Notes: generated by a model not told the origin, from the sequence alone. Positions 21,179 through 30,664 are shown, numbered from the stretch's first letter. The stretch is DNA of 43,846 nt from Methanobacterium sp. PtaB.Bin024 (GCA_002067065.1 MVPY01000088.1:1-43846); one strand, 5' to 3'. A program made the numbers and translations.

Positions 21179-22219
21179 GTGATCTCCAACGAAAAAATGT
21201 CAGGAAAAAAAATAATGAATGATAAAGGTTACGTGATGAGCTTAACTTCATTTTTACTTATTTTGCCTGTGTTTTTGATGTTATTGGTATTTATCAATAT
21301 GACAGTTGGCCAAGCAGATCTTCAACAATCAGTTTTAACGTCAGAAGATGTATTGGGGGTAACTAAAGATCTGGAAACAAATATACCCAGAATAGGGAGG
21401 GAAGTGATAAAAGATAAATCTGAAGAGGTAATTAAAAGTGGAATTCCTCTTTCAGATAGTAGAAAGAGTATTAGAGATGAGATCCAGAGTAGGATGGATA
21501 TTTGGTGTTCAAGATATAATTATGAGGGTATTAGGACTGATTGCGATATATTGTACGTGGATAATAGTCAAGATCCCTTTCAGATAGAGGTTAAATCGAA
21601 AATTAAGGTAGAAAAAGGTGAACTTAAACATCAAGAGAATTTGACTCAAAATATTTCTCTTATCAATGATTCCTTTCCAATTATGGATCCCTTACCCTTT
21701 GTTAAGTGCAGAGAACATGGGGGCGCAACTATTAGGGGAAATAGGATATTTTATGGTTATAGTCTGTCTAATTATCTCGAGTCAAGGGGAATAAACAACT
21801 CAGAAGCATATGAAAATGCTACTTCACCCTTGTATATCCGGAAGTGCCCATATGATCCTTACGAACTTCATGGAAGTTCTCAAGATCTTATGAACCTTAA
21901 AAATTGCTTAGACAATGGTTTTTACCATGAAAGTAGTGATGGATCTTGTTTTCTCTGTAGACTAGAGGGGAAAGGTGTATGTCCACACTATGGTATGGAA
22001 ACCTTCATTCTGCCAGCGCCATCTGAAAATTTATCCTATTTAAACAATTCCTCTGCAACTGCTACTAGCGCTCCGGATCATGTGATTTTCGATGACACTG
22101 GTCATGGTACATATCCAGGACACATGATTGTGTATTTTAACAATGGAACTCACTATTTTTACCTCTATCTGGATGATTCACACCGTAAAAAGTATGGATT
22201 GCCACTATTTGGTGATTAA
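21179..22219 (+). CDS. Pilin-like exported protein, Cys-rich C-terminus
   Basis: The 346-residue frame uses GTG 21179; an ATG at 21215 with AGGA upstream is an equally likely start (334 residues). Near the N-terminus, NDKGYVMSL precedes a hydrophobic helix (TSFLLILPVFLMLLVFI), which resembles archaeal class III (type IV pilin-like) signals, although the usual Glu after the cleavage site is absent. The rest should lie outside the cell: about nine NxS/T sites, and a C-terminal half with Cys/His pairs (CREHGG, CLDNGFYHE, CFLCRLEGKGVCPHYG). The next gene is of the same design. Function unknown; anchoring or structural roles are inference. Confidence 0.7.
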   Translation: MISNEKMSGKKIMNDKGYVMSLTSFLLILPVFLMLLVFINMTVGQADLQQSVLTSEDVLGVTKDLETNIPRIGREVIKDKSEEVIKSGIPLSDSRKSIRDEIQSRMDIWCSRYNYEGIRTDCDILYVDNSQDPFQIEVKSKIKVEKGELKHQENLTQNISLINDSFPIMDPLPFVKCREHGGATIRGNRIFYGYSLSNYLESRGINNSEAYENATSPLYIRKCPYDPYELHGSSQDLMNLKNCLDNGFYHESSDGSCFLCRLEGKGVCPHYGMETFILPAPSENLSYLNNSSATATSAPDHVIFDDTGHGTYPGHMIVYFNNGTHYFYLYLDDSHRKKYGLPLFGD

Positions 22220-22242
22220 TAATCCTTTATTTAAGTGATGGT

Positions 22243-23253
22243 ATGTTAAGTTATAAATTCACAGAAGAAAACAGGGGGATGGTATTTTCCATGGATTTAA
22301 TGCTGGCTTTGATTATAATAACTGTAGTATTGGGGGTATCAGCAGATGCCATGGATGTTGCAGGCTGGAAGATCCAGGACTATTCTTATGCCAATTCTTT
22401 AGAGAGGATAACCATAGGTGCAGCTGATATGTTAATTAAAAATCCAGGGTCACCAGAAAATTGGGAAGAATCAGGGGATTTTCGTGGGATAACACCAGGA
22501 TTGGCCGAGGTGGATCCTGTAACTATGGAGGTTCGTCCCAACACTCTGAGTGTTAGAAAAATCAACTCCCTTAAAGAAAGCTATGATGAATTAATGAGAG
22601 GAAGAGTGATCCCTCCCTACTGTAAATCGAGTTTAACCATCTCTCCGGTAGACCAATCCATGGAACCAGTTACCATGGGAGAACTAAACTTATCCTCTTC
22701 TACGGATGCGATAGTTGTAAACAGATCTGTTCTTTGTAACTTCTTCAACACCACTACCTTGGTCTTCATTGATGCTATGAAATACAATTCCAGTTTACCA
22801 GAGAATAGCTATGAATATAAGTGCCCTCATCATGGTATTGAGGGAAAATCAGATCATCTGAATGTGGATTATGTAAATAAAAAACCAGGATGGACCTGTT
22901 ATCCTTTTAAGGTCACTCGAAGTATGTTGAATTCAACTGATTTTTATGTGATGACTGATCCTGATGAAATATCAGATTCATCTGCTCTTTGGATAATTGA
23001 CTGCCCTGAAAACATCACAGAAGATGCTCATTTTTTCAGTAACTCTCCAATTCTGGTCAATGACATGGTAGGGGAATGTTTGGGAAATAGAACTACTGCT
23101 GTACTGTGGTTACATGTTTTTTCCTGTGGAAGTCCAGAAAAAACATTCAATACATATCTAGCAGGATTTCCCAAAGATACTCCCATGGAAATGGTTAAAA
23201 CTCAGTATCTAAATCCCCAGCCATGTTATTTTATCTTCAGATTGTATGCCTGA
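22243..23253 (+). CDS. Pilin-like exported protein, partner of the preceding gene
   Basis: The 336 residues open with ENRGMVFSMDLMLALIIITVV (about 9-29), an archaeal class III-type leader plus hydrophobic helix, followed by GAADMLIKNPGSPENWEE, a stretch I know from methanogen pilin-like proteins. The rest is probably outside the cell, with NxS/T sites (NRS, NTT, NSS, NST, NIT, NRT) and several Cys, including YKCPHHGIEGK, which shares the Cys-Pro-x-H/Y-G pattern of the preceding protein. The ATG at 22243 follows TTAAGTGATGGT, 23 nt after the upstream stop, so the two are probably an operon. No pilus ATPase or prepilin peptidase is beside them. Not recognised beyond family resemblance. Confidence 0.75.
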   Translation: MLSYKFTEENRGMVFSMDLMLALIIITVVLGVSADAMDVAGWKIQDYSYANSLERITIGAADMLIKNPGSPENWEESGDFRGITPGLAEVDPVTMEVRPNTLSVRKINSLKESYDELMRGRVIPPYCKSSLTISPVDQSMEPVTMGELNLSSSTDAIVVNRSVLCNFFNTTTLVFIDAMKYNSSLPENSYEYKCPHHGIEGKSDHLNVDYVNKKPGWTCYPFKVTRSMLNSTDFYVMTDPDEISDSSALWIIDCPENITEDAHFFSNSPILVNDMVGECLGNRTTAVLWLHVFSCGSPEKTFNTYLAGFPKDTPMEMVKTQYLNPQPCYFIFRLYA

Positions 23254-23401
23254 AATTTCATGGATACCTAATTTTTTTAAATTAAAAAAAAGAACTCATG
23301 AGTTTTATACTTATAACAGAATTATCGCGTTTATAAAACTAAATAAAGGCTTAAAATTAAATAAAACTCGAAATAATCTTAAAAATGAACAATTGATCCT
23401 T

Positions 23402-23998
23402 TTATGATTTCAGAGTTCCAGTTATTACCACTACTTCCTCGAAAAAGAATTTTTCTCGGGCTGTTACTGAAGCATCGAAACCCATATCCTTTAATTTTTT
23501 AAGGGTGCGCTCTACGTTGGATAGAGATGATTGCACCAGCTGGACTCTTCCACCAGGGTTTAGATGGTCTTTTAAACCTTCTAGGAATCGGTCAATAACT
23601 TCCCTTCCATCTGCACCACCATCCCATGCAGCGTCAAGTGCATCATCAACCCTTTCATCTTCCTCAGTGGGGAGGTAGGGGGTGTTAAAGAGGATCAGAT
23701 CGAATTTCTCATCTTGCACTGGTTCGAATAGATTTCCTTTCTTTAACTCAACGTTGTAGGCTTTATTGGCTATTATGTTTTTAACTGCACAGTCTATTGC
23801 CTGGGGATTAACATCAGTGGCAGTCACTGTACGGCATCCTCTGGAGGCAATTATTGCTATAAGACCAGTACCGGTACCTATCTCCAGCACGTTATCTTTT
23901 CTTTCCACTTTAAGGTTCTCTGCAAATAGAAAGGTATCCTCGGCAGGTTCATACACCTCTGGGTGCGTTTCGTAATGAATTCCCTTGTAATCTAACAT
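23402..23998 (-). CDS. HemK2-like class I methyltransferase, probably acting on release factor aRF1
   Basis: The 198 residues form a class I SAM-dependent methyltransferase. Motif I is LEIGTGTGLIAIIAS and motif II has ATDVNPQAID. The catalytic tetrad usual for the PrmC/HemK2 family (NPPY) appears as NTPY in LILFNTPYLPTEED, where Asn and Tyr, which contact the Gln/Glu side chain, remain. The small size and NxPYLPT context fit archaeal HemK2/Mtq2, which methylates the GGQ glutamine of aRF1. Stop 23402 is reached 178 bp before the AhpD-like gene's end on the same strand. The link to the ksgA-rpoF cluster fits a translation role. Confidence 0.87.
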   Translation of the reverse strand: MLDYKGIHYETHPEVYEPAEDTFLFAENLKVERKDNVLEIGTGTGLIAIIASRGCRTVTATDVNPQAIDCAVKNIIANKAYNVELKKGNLFEPVQDEKFDLILFNTPYLPTEEDERVDDALDAAWDGGADGREVIDRFLEGLKDHLNPGGRVQLVQSSLSNVERTLKKLKDMGFDASVTAREKFFFEEVVVITGTLKS

Positions 23999-24176
23999 CG
24001 TAATTGCCCCGTTATTATGTTTCTATGTTTCAATGGGTCAAAGGTTGTAATGGGATAAGATTGTATTGTTTGGTTCTTTATTTATCCTACTTTTTCATTA
24101 TTTTTCTTTCCTTATTTTATATTCTATCTTACTTGTTCTGTCTTATTCTATATTCTATTATAAATTTTGATTTTTT

Positions 24177-24500
24177 TTACAGTTTAAGACCTTCCAGAGC
24201 AGCGGGAAGGCAGTCTAACACATTTGTCAGGCCAGAAAGGTGAAGGTTCATCACCACAGCCCCTAAAACCTCATCCCGGGATGCACCCTGGCTTTTAGCC
24301 ATTTGTGCATGCATTTTCACTCCCATGGGGTTGTGATTGGCTGTTTGGATGGCAATATTCACCAATTGCTTGGTTTTAGGATCCATTCCCTTTAAAGATC
24401 TCTGTGCATCCACCAGATCATTAAAGGATTTTGCCAGATCCGGAAATTCTTCCTGAAATATCTGGAAGGGATTTTTCTCTGCATCATGCTTTTTATTCAT
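24177..24500 (-). CDS. Carboxymuconolactone decarboxylase/AhpD-like protein without the CxxC
   Basis: 107 residues forming the all-helical CMD/AhpD fold: NPFQIFQEEFPDLAKSFNDL, then GMDPKTKQLVNIAIQTAN and AKSQGASRDEVLGAVVMNLHLSG. The AhpD redox core (E-x-C-x-x-C-x3-H) is here HNPMGVKMHAQMA: the trailing His is kept but both Cys are gone, so thiol peroxidase support is unlikely. Its ATG overlaps the ksgA stop by 4 nt (ATGA), so it is translated from the same transcript. The substrate is unknown; a decarboxylase or adaptor function is possible. Confidence 0.85.
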   Translation of the reverse strand: MNKKHDAEKNPFQIFQEEFPDLAKSFNDLVDAQRSLKGMDPKTKQLVNIAIQTANHNPMGVKMHAQMAKSQGASRDEVLGAVVMNLHLSGLTNVLDCLPAALEGLKL

Positions 24501-25339
24501 AATAACTTCTCCATTGCATCTTCAAGTTGTGTGGAAATCATTAAGATTTCTGCAGGATTCAGTTTAAAAACCCTTTCTTCAATTAGTTTGTTATCTATCT
24601 GTGAAATTAGATTCCGGATAGAGTCACGTTCAAGGTCCCTATAGGATATTTCGTGGAAAGATTGTAGCAATGCCTTTCTGGATTTCTTTTTTTTATGCTG
24701 GAATAGTGCTCTGCAGGTTTTCACAAAGAAGTCATCCACCTCAGGGTTTTTGTGGGGTGTTAATTTAATCACTGCAGAAGAGATTCTAGGTGGGGGGACG
24801 AATGCTTTCCTGGGAACCTTGAAGAGAAGTTCTGTCTGGCTGCAGAGACTCATCATTACTGAAAGACGGGAATAATTTGATTCTCCAGGTTTAGCAACCA
24901 TTCTCTGGGCAAATTCCAGCTGGTACATTAAAATAGCAAAATCAAAGTCATACTGAAGGAGTTTGAAGGTTATGGGGGAGGATATCTGGTAGGGTAAATT
25001 AGAAACTACTTTGTTAAAATAGGGAAAATCGAGTCTGGTGGCATCTCCCTCCAGGATTTCCACATTGGAAATTCCTTCCTGGTGAAGTCTCTCCCTTAAG
25101 ACCTGGAGGACACGTTTATCCTGCTCAACAGCCACCACCTTAGATGCATTCTCCGCTAAGGGGATGGTTAAAGTACCTATACCTGCCCCAATCTCTAGAA
25201 CAACATCAGAATTATTGAGTTGGGCATTTTCAACAATTCGGGATAAAATTTGGTCATGGATAAGGTAATTCTGGCCTTTCCTCCGATCTAACCGTATCTG
25301 GTGCTTTTTTAACAGGTTGAAGGTTTCTCTGGCCAACAT
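24497..25339 (-). CDS. rsmA: 16S rRNA adenine dimethyltransferase KsgA (RsmA/Dim1)
   Basis: KsgA dimethylates two adjacent adenines at the 3' end of 16S rRNA (helix 45), a near-universal late step of small-subunit assembly. The 280 residues include the start QNYLIHDQIL, SAM motif EIGAGIGTLTIPLAE, a motif II acidic site AVEQDKRVL, the catalytic NLPYQISSP (N-L-P-Y) and the C-terminal helical domain. The N-terminus RLDRRKGQNYL is typical of archaeal Dim1. ATG 25339 has no strong ribosome site within the 34-nt gap after DUF655. It ends in an ATGA overlap with the AhpD-like gene. Confidence 0.95.
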   Translation of the reverse strand: MLARETFNLLKKHQIRLDRRKGQNYLIHDQILSRIVENAQLNNSDVVLEIGAGIGTLTIPLAENASKVVAVEQDKRVLQVLRERLHQEGISNVEILEGDATRLDFPYFNKVVSNLPYQISSPITFKLLQYDFDFAILMYQLEFAQRMVAKPGESNYSRLSVMMSLCSQTELLFKVPRKAFVPPPRISSAVIKLTPHKNPEVDDFFVKTCRALFQHKKKKSRKALLQSFHEISYRDLERDSIRNLISQIDNKLIEERVFKLNPAEILMISTQLEDAMEKLL

Positions 25340-25373
25340 TTCCTATCATAACACGTGAAAAAGTTTTTAATGT

Positions 25374-25952
25374 TCAAAATTTCCTTTTTGGGGGTCTGGT
25401 GAATAGGATGTACTTCTTTTTACCCTTCCTGTCTTCGTTTGCTTCCAGTTCCAACTGAATTCTTTTAGCAATCAGCTTCACAGGGTCAGAAAGCATGGGC
25501 ACTCTTTTTTTCACATCATCGAAGTCTTTAAAGGGAGCTTCCTTACGTGCCTCTATAATGTCCCACATATGCTTTTTGCCAATTCCGGGTAAAAGTTCTA
25601 TTTGGTGCAATCTGGTGGAGATAGGTCCTGCTTCATTGAAGAATCGGATAAATTTATCTTCTTTTTCCTTTATGATTTCTTCAATGACATAATTAACCTC
25701 GATTTTGGCGGTTGCAGTCATTTTATTATAGGGTAATCTGCGGTTTACCCTGGCGATTTTGTCCCTTTTACCTGCGCCAATGTAGACCTTTTCATGAATG
25801 TCCAGGGTTGTATTTTCCTTGGGTGTTAACTCCAGTAGGGTGAATTCCTCTGTGCCGATGGCTTGAGCCACGGGTTTACGTTTGTAGGTGCTAGATCCTT
25901 CTTTAACATAACCTAGAGGTAGAAAATCTAAAATAATAGCATAATCTTCCAT
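25374..25952 (-). CDS. DUF655 protein (archaeal RNA-binding candidate)
   Basis: 192 residues of the archaeal DUF655 family, almost always found beside ksgA and rpoF. The first 100 residues form a beta-rich domain (DYAIILDFLPLGYV), and a helix-hairpin-helix-like region is visible around ELLPGIGKKHMWDIIEAR (about 117-134), with a C-terminal Lys-rich tail (GKKKYILFTRPPKRKF). These features suggest nucleic-acid binding. Function is unproven; position between rpoF and ksgA points to transcription or ribosome assembly. The ATG at 25952 follows GGTGGTTAA. Confidence 0.9.
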   Translation of the reverse strand: MEDYAIILDFLPLGYVKEGSSTYKRKPVAQAIGTEEFTLLELTPKENTTLDIHEKVYIGAGKRDKIARVNRRLPYNKMTATAKIEVNYVIEEIIKEKEDKFIRFFNEAGPISTRLHQIELLPGIGKKHMWDIIEARKEAPFKDFDDVKKRVPMLSDPVKLIAKRIQLELEANEDRKGKKKYILFTRPPKRKF

Positions 25953-26052
25953 TTAACCACCCTTACTATAACTTAAATTTTTATTAATTAATTTTTTAAT
26001 ACAGTTTCTAAAATGTCTGGAAGTTTTACCCGAGGGATTATAAATCTGTGAT

Positions 26053-26394
26053 TTACTCTTCCCTGTATTTGTTTACAATTTTCAGTATTTTTTCGAGTTC
26101 TTCCTTCTTGTGTGAGCCTCTTTCTTTGGCAAAAATTAGTCTCATGTCATCCATATCTTCAGGCATGACATCTGCTATCTTGATGGCCTGGGTCCTTTTA
26201 ATGATCTCTTCCAATTCACTTACCAGTTTGGCTGCATCTTCCACCGATATTTTGGAGAATTTGGTGACATGATCCAGGGCCAGATTCTGCTCGTAACTAA
26301 GTTCATGGTTTTTTTCTAGTTCCTCCAGTAACGGTTTAACATTTACCAGGGGAATTGGATCAGTTTCCAGGACTTTTTTACCAATCATTACCAT
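26053..26394 (-). CDS. rpoF: RNA polymerase subunit RpoF (Rpb4)
   Basis: RpoF pairs with RpoE (Rpb7) to form the RNA polymerase stalk that aids initiation and RNA binding. The frame is open to GTG 26397, but the ATG at 26394, overlapping the L21e TGA (TGATG), is the likely start (113 residues); ATG 26388 is also possible. The sequence carries the Rpb4 signature: helix ENLxLDHVTKFSKI and the late EDMDDMRLIFAKER. The L21e gene is directly upstream and DUF655 downstream. RpoE is not in the window. The overlap suggests translational coupling with L21e. Confidence 0.94.
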   Translation of the reverse strand: MVMIGKKVLETDPIPLVNVKPLLEELEKNHELSYEQNLALDHVTKFSKISVEDAAKLVSELEEIIKRTQAIKIADVMPEDMDDMRLIFAKERGSHKKEELEKILKIVNKYREE

Positions 26395-26687
26395 CACTCT
26401 TGCATTTTAAGGTGTTCGGGTCTAATAATTAGTTTTTTAGCCTTATTACCATCGTTTATTGCTACTATGTATGCCCTGCCCCTTTTTTCTGCCACTTTAC
26501 CAGTTTTTCCATGGAAACGGGGGTGGGGTTGTCCTTTATGAACACTGGGATCTATTATTATGTGAACCAGATCATCTTCCTGGAAGGTCTGTATTTTTTT
26601 GGTTATGGGGTTGGTTCTTCCTGTTCTTATGCTCTTTTTAAGCTTGTACCTTGTTTTACTTCTAAAACCTCTTGATCTCTGAGTCAT
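26394..26687 (-). CDS. rpl21e: 50S ribosomal protein L21e
   Basis: Archaeal/eukaryotic large-subunit protein. I take ATG 26687 (97 residues) because GGAGGATTGAAA lies 7 nt upstream; the frame is open to a TTG at 26693. It begins TQRSRGFRSKTRYKLKK and includes the SH3-like strands VHIIIDPSVHKGQPHPRFHGKTG and GRAYIVAINDGNK, typical of L21e. The stop overlaps rpoF. It heads the rpoF-DUF655-ksgA cluster, so the promoter lies in the 331 bp upstream. Confidence 0.96.
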   Translation of the reverse strand: MTQRSRGFRSKTRYKLKKSIRTGRTNPITKKIQTFQEDDLVHIIIDPSVHKGQPHPRFHGKTGKVAEKRGRAYIVAINDGNKAKKLIIRPEHLKMQE

Positions 26688-27018
26688 TTTCAATCCTCCA
26701 CTTCAAAGAAATGGTTTGTTAAATTTATTGAATCTGTATTTTTAATCTATGAATATTCAAAGGTTATCTGCAACATTTATTTTCTAATAAACGTGTAATG
26801 TGTTCAACATGTAATCAGTGATTACTATATGCAGATTTTAGTGTGTTAATTTATAACATGGCCTCATGAGAAGCTTAACCTACGTTTTAAGGTAAAAATT
26901 TGCATGAATCTTCAATGGTTGATAGTTGGTGAAATCGATTAATTTAATGTATAATATTATAAAGTTTATAAAACTATCTTCGAATTTATAAAAATATCTT
27001 TTTGTCATTTCCACCCAT
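26688..27018. promoter_or_regulatory. Promoter region of L21e cluster; no gene
   Basis: 331 bp between pus10's stop and the L21e start, both on the minus strand. It is AT-rich, and I see only a few runs that could be TATA boxes on the minus strand (for example the complement of tataaagtttataaaac near 26955-26975, too far for L21e, and others nearer). I find no open frame with a ribosome site or clear RNA gene. Confidence 0.4.
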
Positions 27019-28263
27019 TTAAATGTTGACTTCTAGAACATCTAGATGGACACATTTTGCCGAACTTCCAAGGAAGGAAGTGACACTGGGCTGGGTTCGA
27101 TCTTCATCCCCTGATATCAATTCTTTTATGTATAACCCTCCATCACAATTAACAATAAATTCGAAATGGTTTGAATCAATTAATTTGGTTTCAACTTCTT
27201 TCACTTCTCGGATACGTATTTTATCGGCTCTACGATGAGAAACACGAATTGGTGTTCTCTGTTTGATAACATTAAGGGAATTTAAAATATCTAAATCTTC
27301 TTCAGAAATCGTTTCATCAACTTCCACCAGTGCACAGTATGTTTTGGATGTTTCTGTTGAGGATGCTTTAACACCACTTCTTCGATCCTTTTCCACCATT
27401 TTCAGATTCAGAACTTCAACCTTGTCCTTGCAATGTTGATTAATTTGTTCAGTTAATTTGTCTAGTTCCAACTCTCGAACCTTTGGTTCTTTGATCTCCA
27501 GTACGAATGGCCTTCCCCTTCCTAACATCCTCACATCTATATCTTCTCTACCTGCTCCGTGAAATTTGGATTCCCGCCCTTTAGTTGCCAGCAGAACCTT
27601 CTCTGCTATTAACTCTTCAACTGATTCAGGATACATTTTACCAGTATAATTACATTTCTCGCAGCCTCGGCCCCTGCATTTGCGACAGGGCCATCTGGTC
27701 TGTGGGATTCCTCTTATAAGTTTACGGTATCTGCCTTCCAGGAATAATGGATTTATTTGAATTTCCACTTCATCTGTGGTAAAATCCATCATAACCACCA
27801 GGTTAGGGTTGTCAAATTCCACTTCTTTGTCCAGACGGAGGGTTAATCCTTTACCTAACTCCCGGTTAATCTCTTTTTTTATACTTTCACTTTCAACACC
27901 TATTTTTTCCCCTATAAATTTCTCTTTTTCCAGGATTTCAGGGGATAAACGGCAACCCACCAAAAAATTTGAAAATTCTACATTTTTTTCATGTATTTCC
28001 TGGATTATATTTTCAAGGTTATTTTCAAGACCTATGAAGAGGTCTCCACATATATAACATGCCTCGCTTTTTTTAGGCAAGTTCTCTTCTTCTATCAACA
28101 GATTTTTAAGATAAGCGCCCCTATCCTCATTATTGTTTCCAGGGACTTTTGGGTAGAAGTATCTGCCTAAACACCGATTACAAATGTTTCCGTTGGTGAT
28201 ATTCATTATTTCAGTGGTTTGGTCATTAATATTTTCCATTGTAACGTTTCCTGATGAATTCAC
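27019..28263 (-). CDS. pus10: tRNA pseudouridine synthase Pus10
   Basis: Pus10 makes pseudouridine 54 and 55 in the T-loop of archaeal tRNA. The 414 residues have an N-terminal zinc-binding region (CNRCLGRYFYP, CYICGDLFI) with a THUMP-like domain. A second Cys set lies near the middle (CRKCRGRGCEKCNYTGKMYPES), and the catalytic domain has the Asp-containing REDIDVRMLGRGRPFVLEI. The C-terminus carries PSVTSFLG. The start at 28263 is ATG 7 codons before another Met. It lies between SRP54 and L21e on the same strand. The region before the gene holds a 20-bp tandem repeat. Confidence 0.94.
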   Translation of the reverse strand: MNSSGNVTMENINDQTTEIMNITNGNICNRCLGRYFYPKVPGNNNEDRGAYLKNLLIEEENLPKKSEACYICGDLFIGLENNLENIIQEIHEKNVEFSNFLVGCRLSPEILEKEKFIGEKIGVESESIKKEINRELGKGLTLRLDKEVEFDNPNLVVMMDFTTDEVEIQINPLFLEGRYRKLIRGIPQTRWPCRKCRGRGCEKCNYTGKMYPESVEELIAEKVLLATKGRESKFHGAGREDIDVRMLGRGRPFVLEIKEPKVRELELDKLTEQINQHCKDKVEVLNLKMVEKDRRSGVKASSTETSKTYCALVEVDETISEEDLDILNSLNVIKQRTPIRVSHRRADKIRIREVKEVETKLIDSNHFEFIVNCDGGLYIKELISGDEDRTQPSVTSFLGSSAKCVHLDVLEVNI

Positions 28264-28366
28264 TTATTAATTGTTATCTGCAATGATTTATTAGTTTATA
28301 TAACGTTTTTAAACAGACTAAGATTCTGGCTGATGCGAAATCATTCCAATTACAACCATTTGGTAT

Positions 28367-28426
28367 TCCTAGTTATCTATTATTCATTCTAGTTATCTAT
28401 TATCTGCCCTAATTATCTATTATTCA
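28367..28426. repeat. Three tandem copies of a 20-bp repeat
   Basis: The core agttatctattat begins at 28371 and 28391, and aattatctattat at 28411. The starts are exactly 20 bp apart; neighbouring bases are partly shared (tct or cct before each core). The array lies between the stop of SRP54 and the start of pus10, 104 bp or more before pus10's start on its promoter side. Confidence 0.75.
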
Positions 28427-28478
28427 CAATTACAAAATAGCTATTAATCTGTATGGTTGGGGAAGTGGGGGTTGGATG

Positions 28479-29810
28479 TTATCGCATCATTTGACGCATC
28501 ATTTGACCCAACGGTCCGCCCATTTTACGTTTTCCAAAGCCTTTAATGGCTTTTTTGGTTACCTGATAATATTTTAGAAGCTCTTTAACATCCTCGTTAC
28601 GCATTCCTGAGCCTCTGGCTATTCTCTTTACCCGGGATTGTTTGATGATCTCAGGATGAGTAAGTTCGTCTTCGGTCATGGAATCCATGAGTATTTTGTA
28701 TTTGGTTAGTTTTTCTTCAGTCACTTGGGATGCGTTTTTTGGTAATTTATTACCCATACCAGGTAGCATGTTCATTACTTGCTGCATGGGTCCCATCTTA
28801 TTCATCATCTCAAACTGACTGTACATATCTTTCAGGGTGAACTTGCCACTGAGCATGGCATCCATGGCCTCGGTGTCAACATCTTCATCTACAATTTCTT
28901 CAGCACGTTCAATGAGGGTTTTAATATCTCCCATTCCAAGTAATCTGGAGATGAAACGTTCTGGATCGAATACTTCCAGATCATCGATGCGCTCACCAGT
29001 ACCAATGAATTTAATTGGGGCACCAATCTCTGCCACTGCTGAAAGCGCTCCACCACCTTTGGCTGACCCATCTAGTTTGGTGATAACGATGGATCCAATA
29101 TTTGTGGTTTTGCTGAATGCTAAAGCCTGTTCTCTGGCCTGCTGGCCTATGGTCCCATCAATGACTAGCATAACTTCGTCTGGCTCCACCACGGCTGATA
29201 TCTGCTCCATCTCATCAAGGAGGTCTTTTTCCTCCTTATGGCGGCCAGCAGTATCTACAATTATAATGTCCTGTTTTTTGAATTCCTTCAAACCTTTCCT
29301 GGCCAGGTCAAGGGCATCATCGTTATCTGGGTCTCCGTAGATAGATAAATTCAGGCTCTCTGTAAGTTGACGCAGCTGTTCATATGCTGCAGGCCTCCAT
29401 GTGTCAGTACAGATTAGGGCGGGATTGAAACCTTTCTTCTGCAAATATTTGGCCATTTTTCCAATGGTGGTAGTTTTACCACTTCCTTGCAGACCTACGA
29501 AGAGTATTTTGTATGGTTTCTTTTGGATTTCAACTTCTGCTGCCTTGTCTCCTAAAAGATGGACTAGTTCATCGTAAACGATTTTGATGACGTGTTCCTT
29601 GGCAGTAACTCCTTTAGGAGGTTCTTCATTCAGAGCTCTTTCTTCTATGGTTTTGGAGAGATTCAGAACCAGTTTTATATTGACATCTGACTGGATTAAA
29701 GCCCTTTGAATGTCTTTAATTACTTCTTTAACTACTTCTTCATCTATAATGGTCATTCCGGCAAGTTTCTTCATGGTTTTTGTCAGATTCTTGCCCAAGT
29801 TACCTAACAT
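28479..29810 (-). CDS. srp54: Signal recognition particle 54 kDa protein
   Basis: SRP54 is the GTPase that binds signal sequences and, with 7S RNA, delivers ribosomes to the membrane. The 443 residues match the family. N domain 1-90; G domain with GLQGSGKTTTIGKMAKYL, DTWRPAAYEQLRQL, DTAGRHKEE and TKLDGSAKGGGALS; then the Met-rich M domain from about 330 (QFEMMNKMGPMQQVMNMLPGM) with RNA-binding SRVKRIARGSG, ending GKRKMGGPLGQMMRQMM. All GTPase motifs are intact. The 7S RNA and SRP19 genes are not in this window. Confidence 0.97.
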   Translation of the reverse strand: MLGNLGKNLTKTMKKLAGMTIIDEEVVKEVIKDIQRALIQSDVNIKLVLNLSKTIEERALNEEPPKGVTAKEHVIKIVYDELVHLLGDKAAEVEIQKKPYKILFVGLQGSGKTTTIGKMAKYLQKKGFNPALICTDTWRPAAYEQLRQLTESLNLSIYGDPDNDDALDLARKGLKEFKKQDIIIVDTAGRHKEEKDLLDEMEQISAVVEPDEVMLVIDGTIGQQAREQALAFSKTTNIGSIVITKLDGSAKGGGALSAVAEIGAPIKFIGTGERIDDLEVFDPERFISRLLGMGDIKTLIERAEEIVDEDVDTEAMDAMLSGKFTLKDMYSQFEMMNKMGPMQQVMNMLPGMGNKLPKNASQVTEEKLTKYKILMDSMTEDELTHPEIIKQSRVKRIARGSGMRNEDVKELLKYYQVTKKAIKGFGKRKMGGPLGQMMRQMMR

Positions 29811-30085
29811 GATATTTCACCGGGTTAAAATGATTTAATTCTCAATGATTAACTAATTTATTTAATATTCCGCAAATTTCAATGAAGTTGATCCTTTTAT
29901 AATATATGTTTTAAATTTATCATATTCTTATACAATCCTTATACATAAATCCTCATACATATATTATTTATGTGCAAGTAGTAAAGTTTGACATCCATAT
30001 TAGTTCATGATCTTAGAAATGTTCTCTGGCAATTCAATGTTATATATTACAATATAAGCCTTAAAATAATATTTATGGTGATAAA

Positions 30086-30664
<579 letters not shown>

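Noticed and set aside
28837..29340. 167-residue plus frame opposite SRP54
   Set aside because: Ser-rich shadow of the GTPase domain in antisense.
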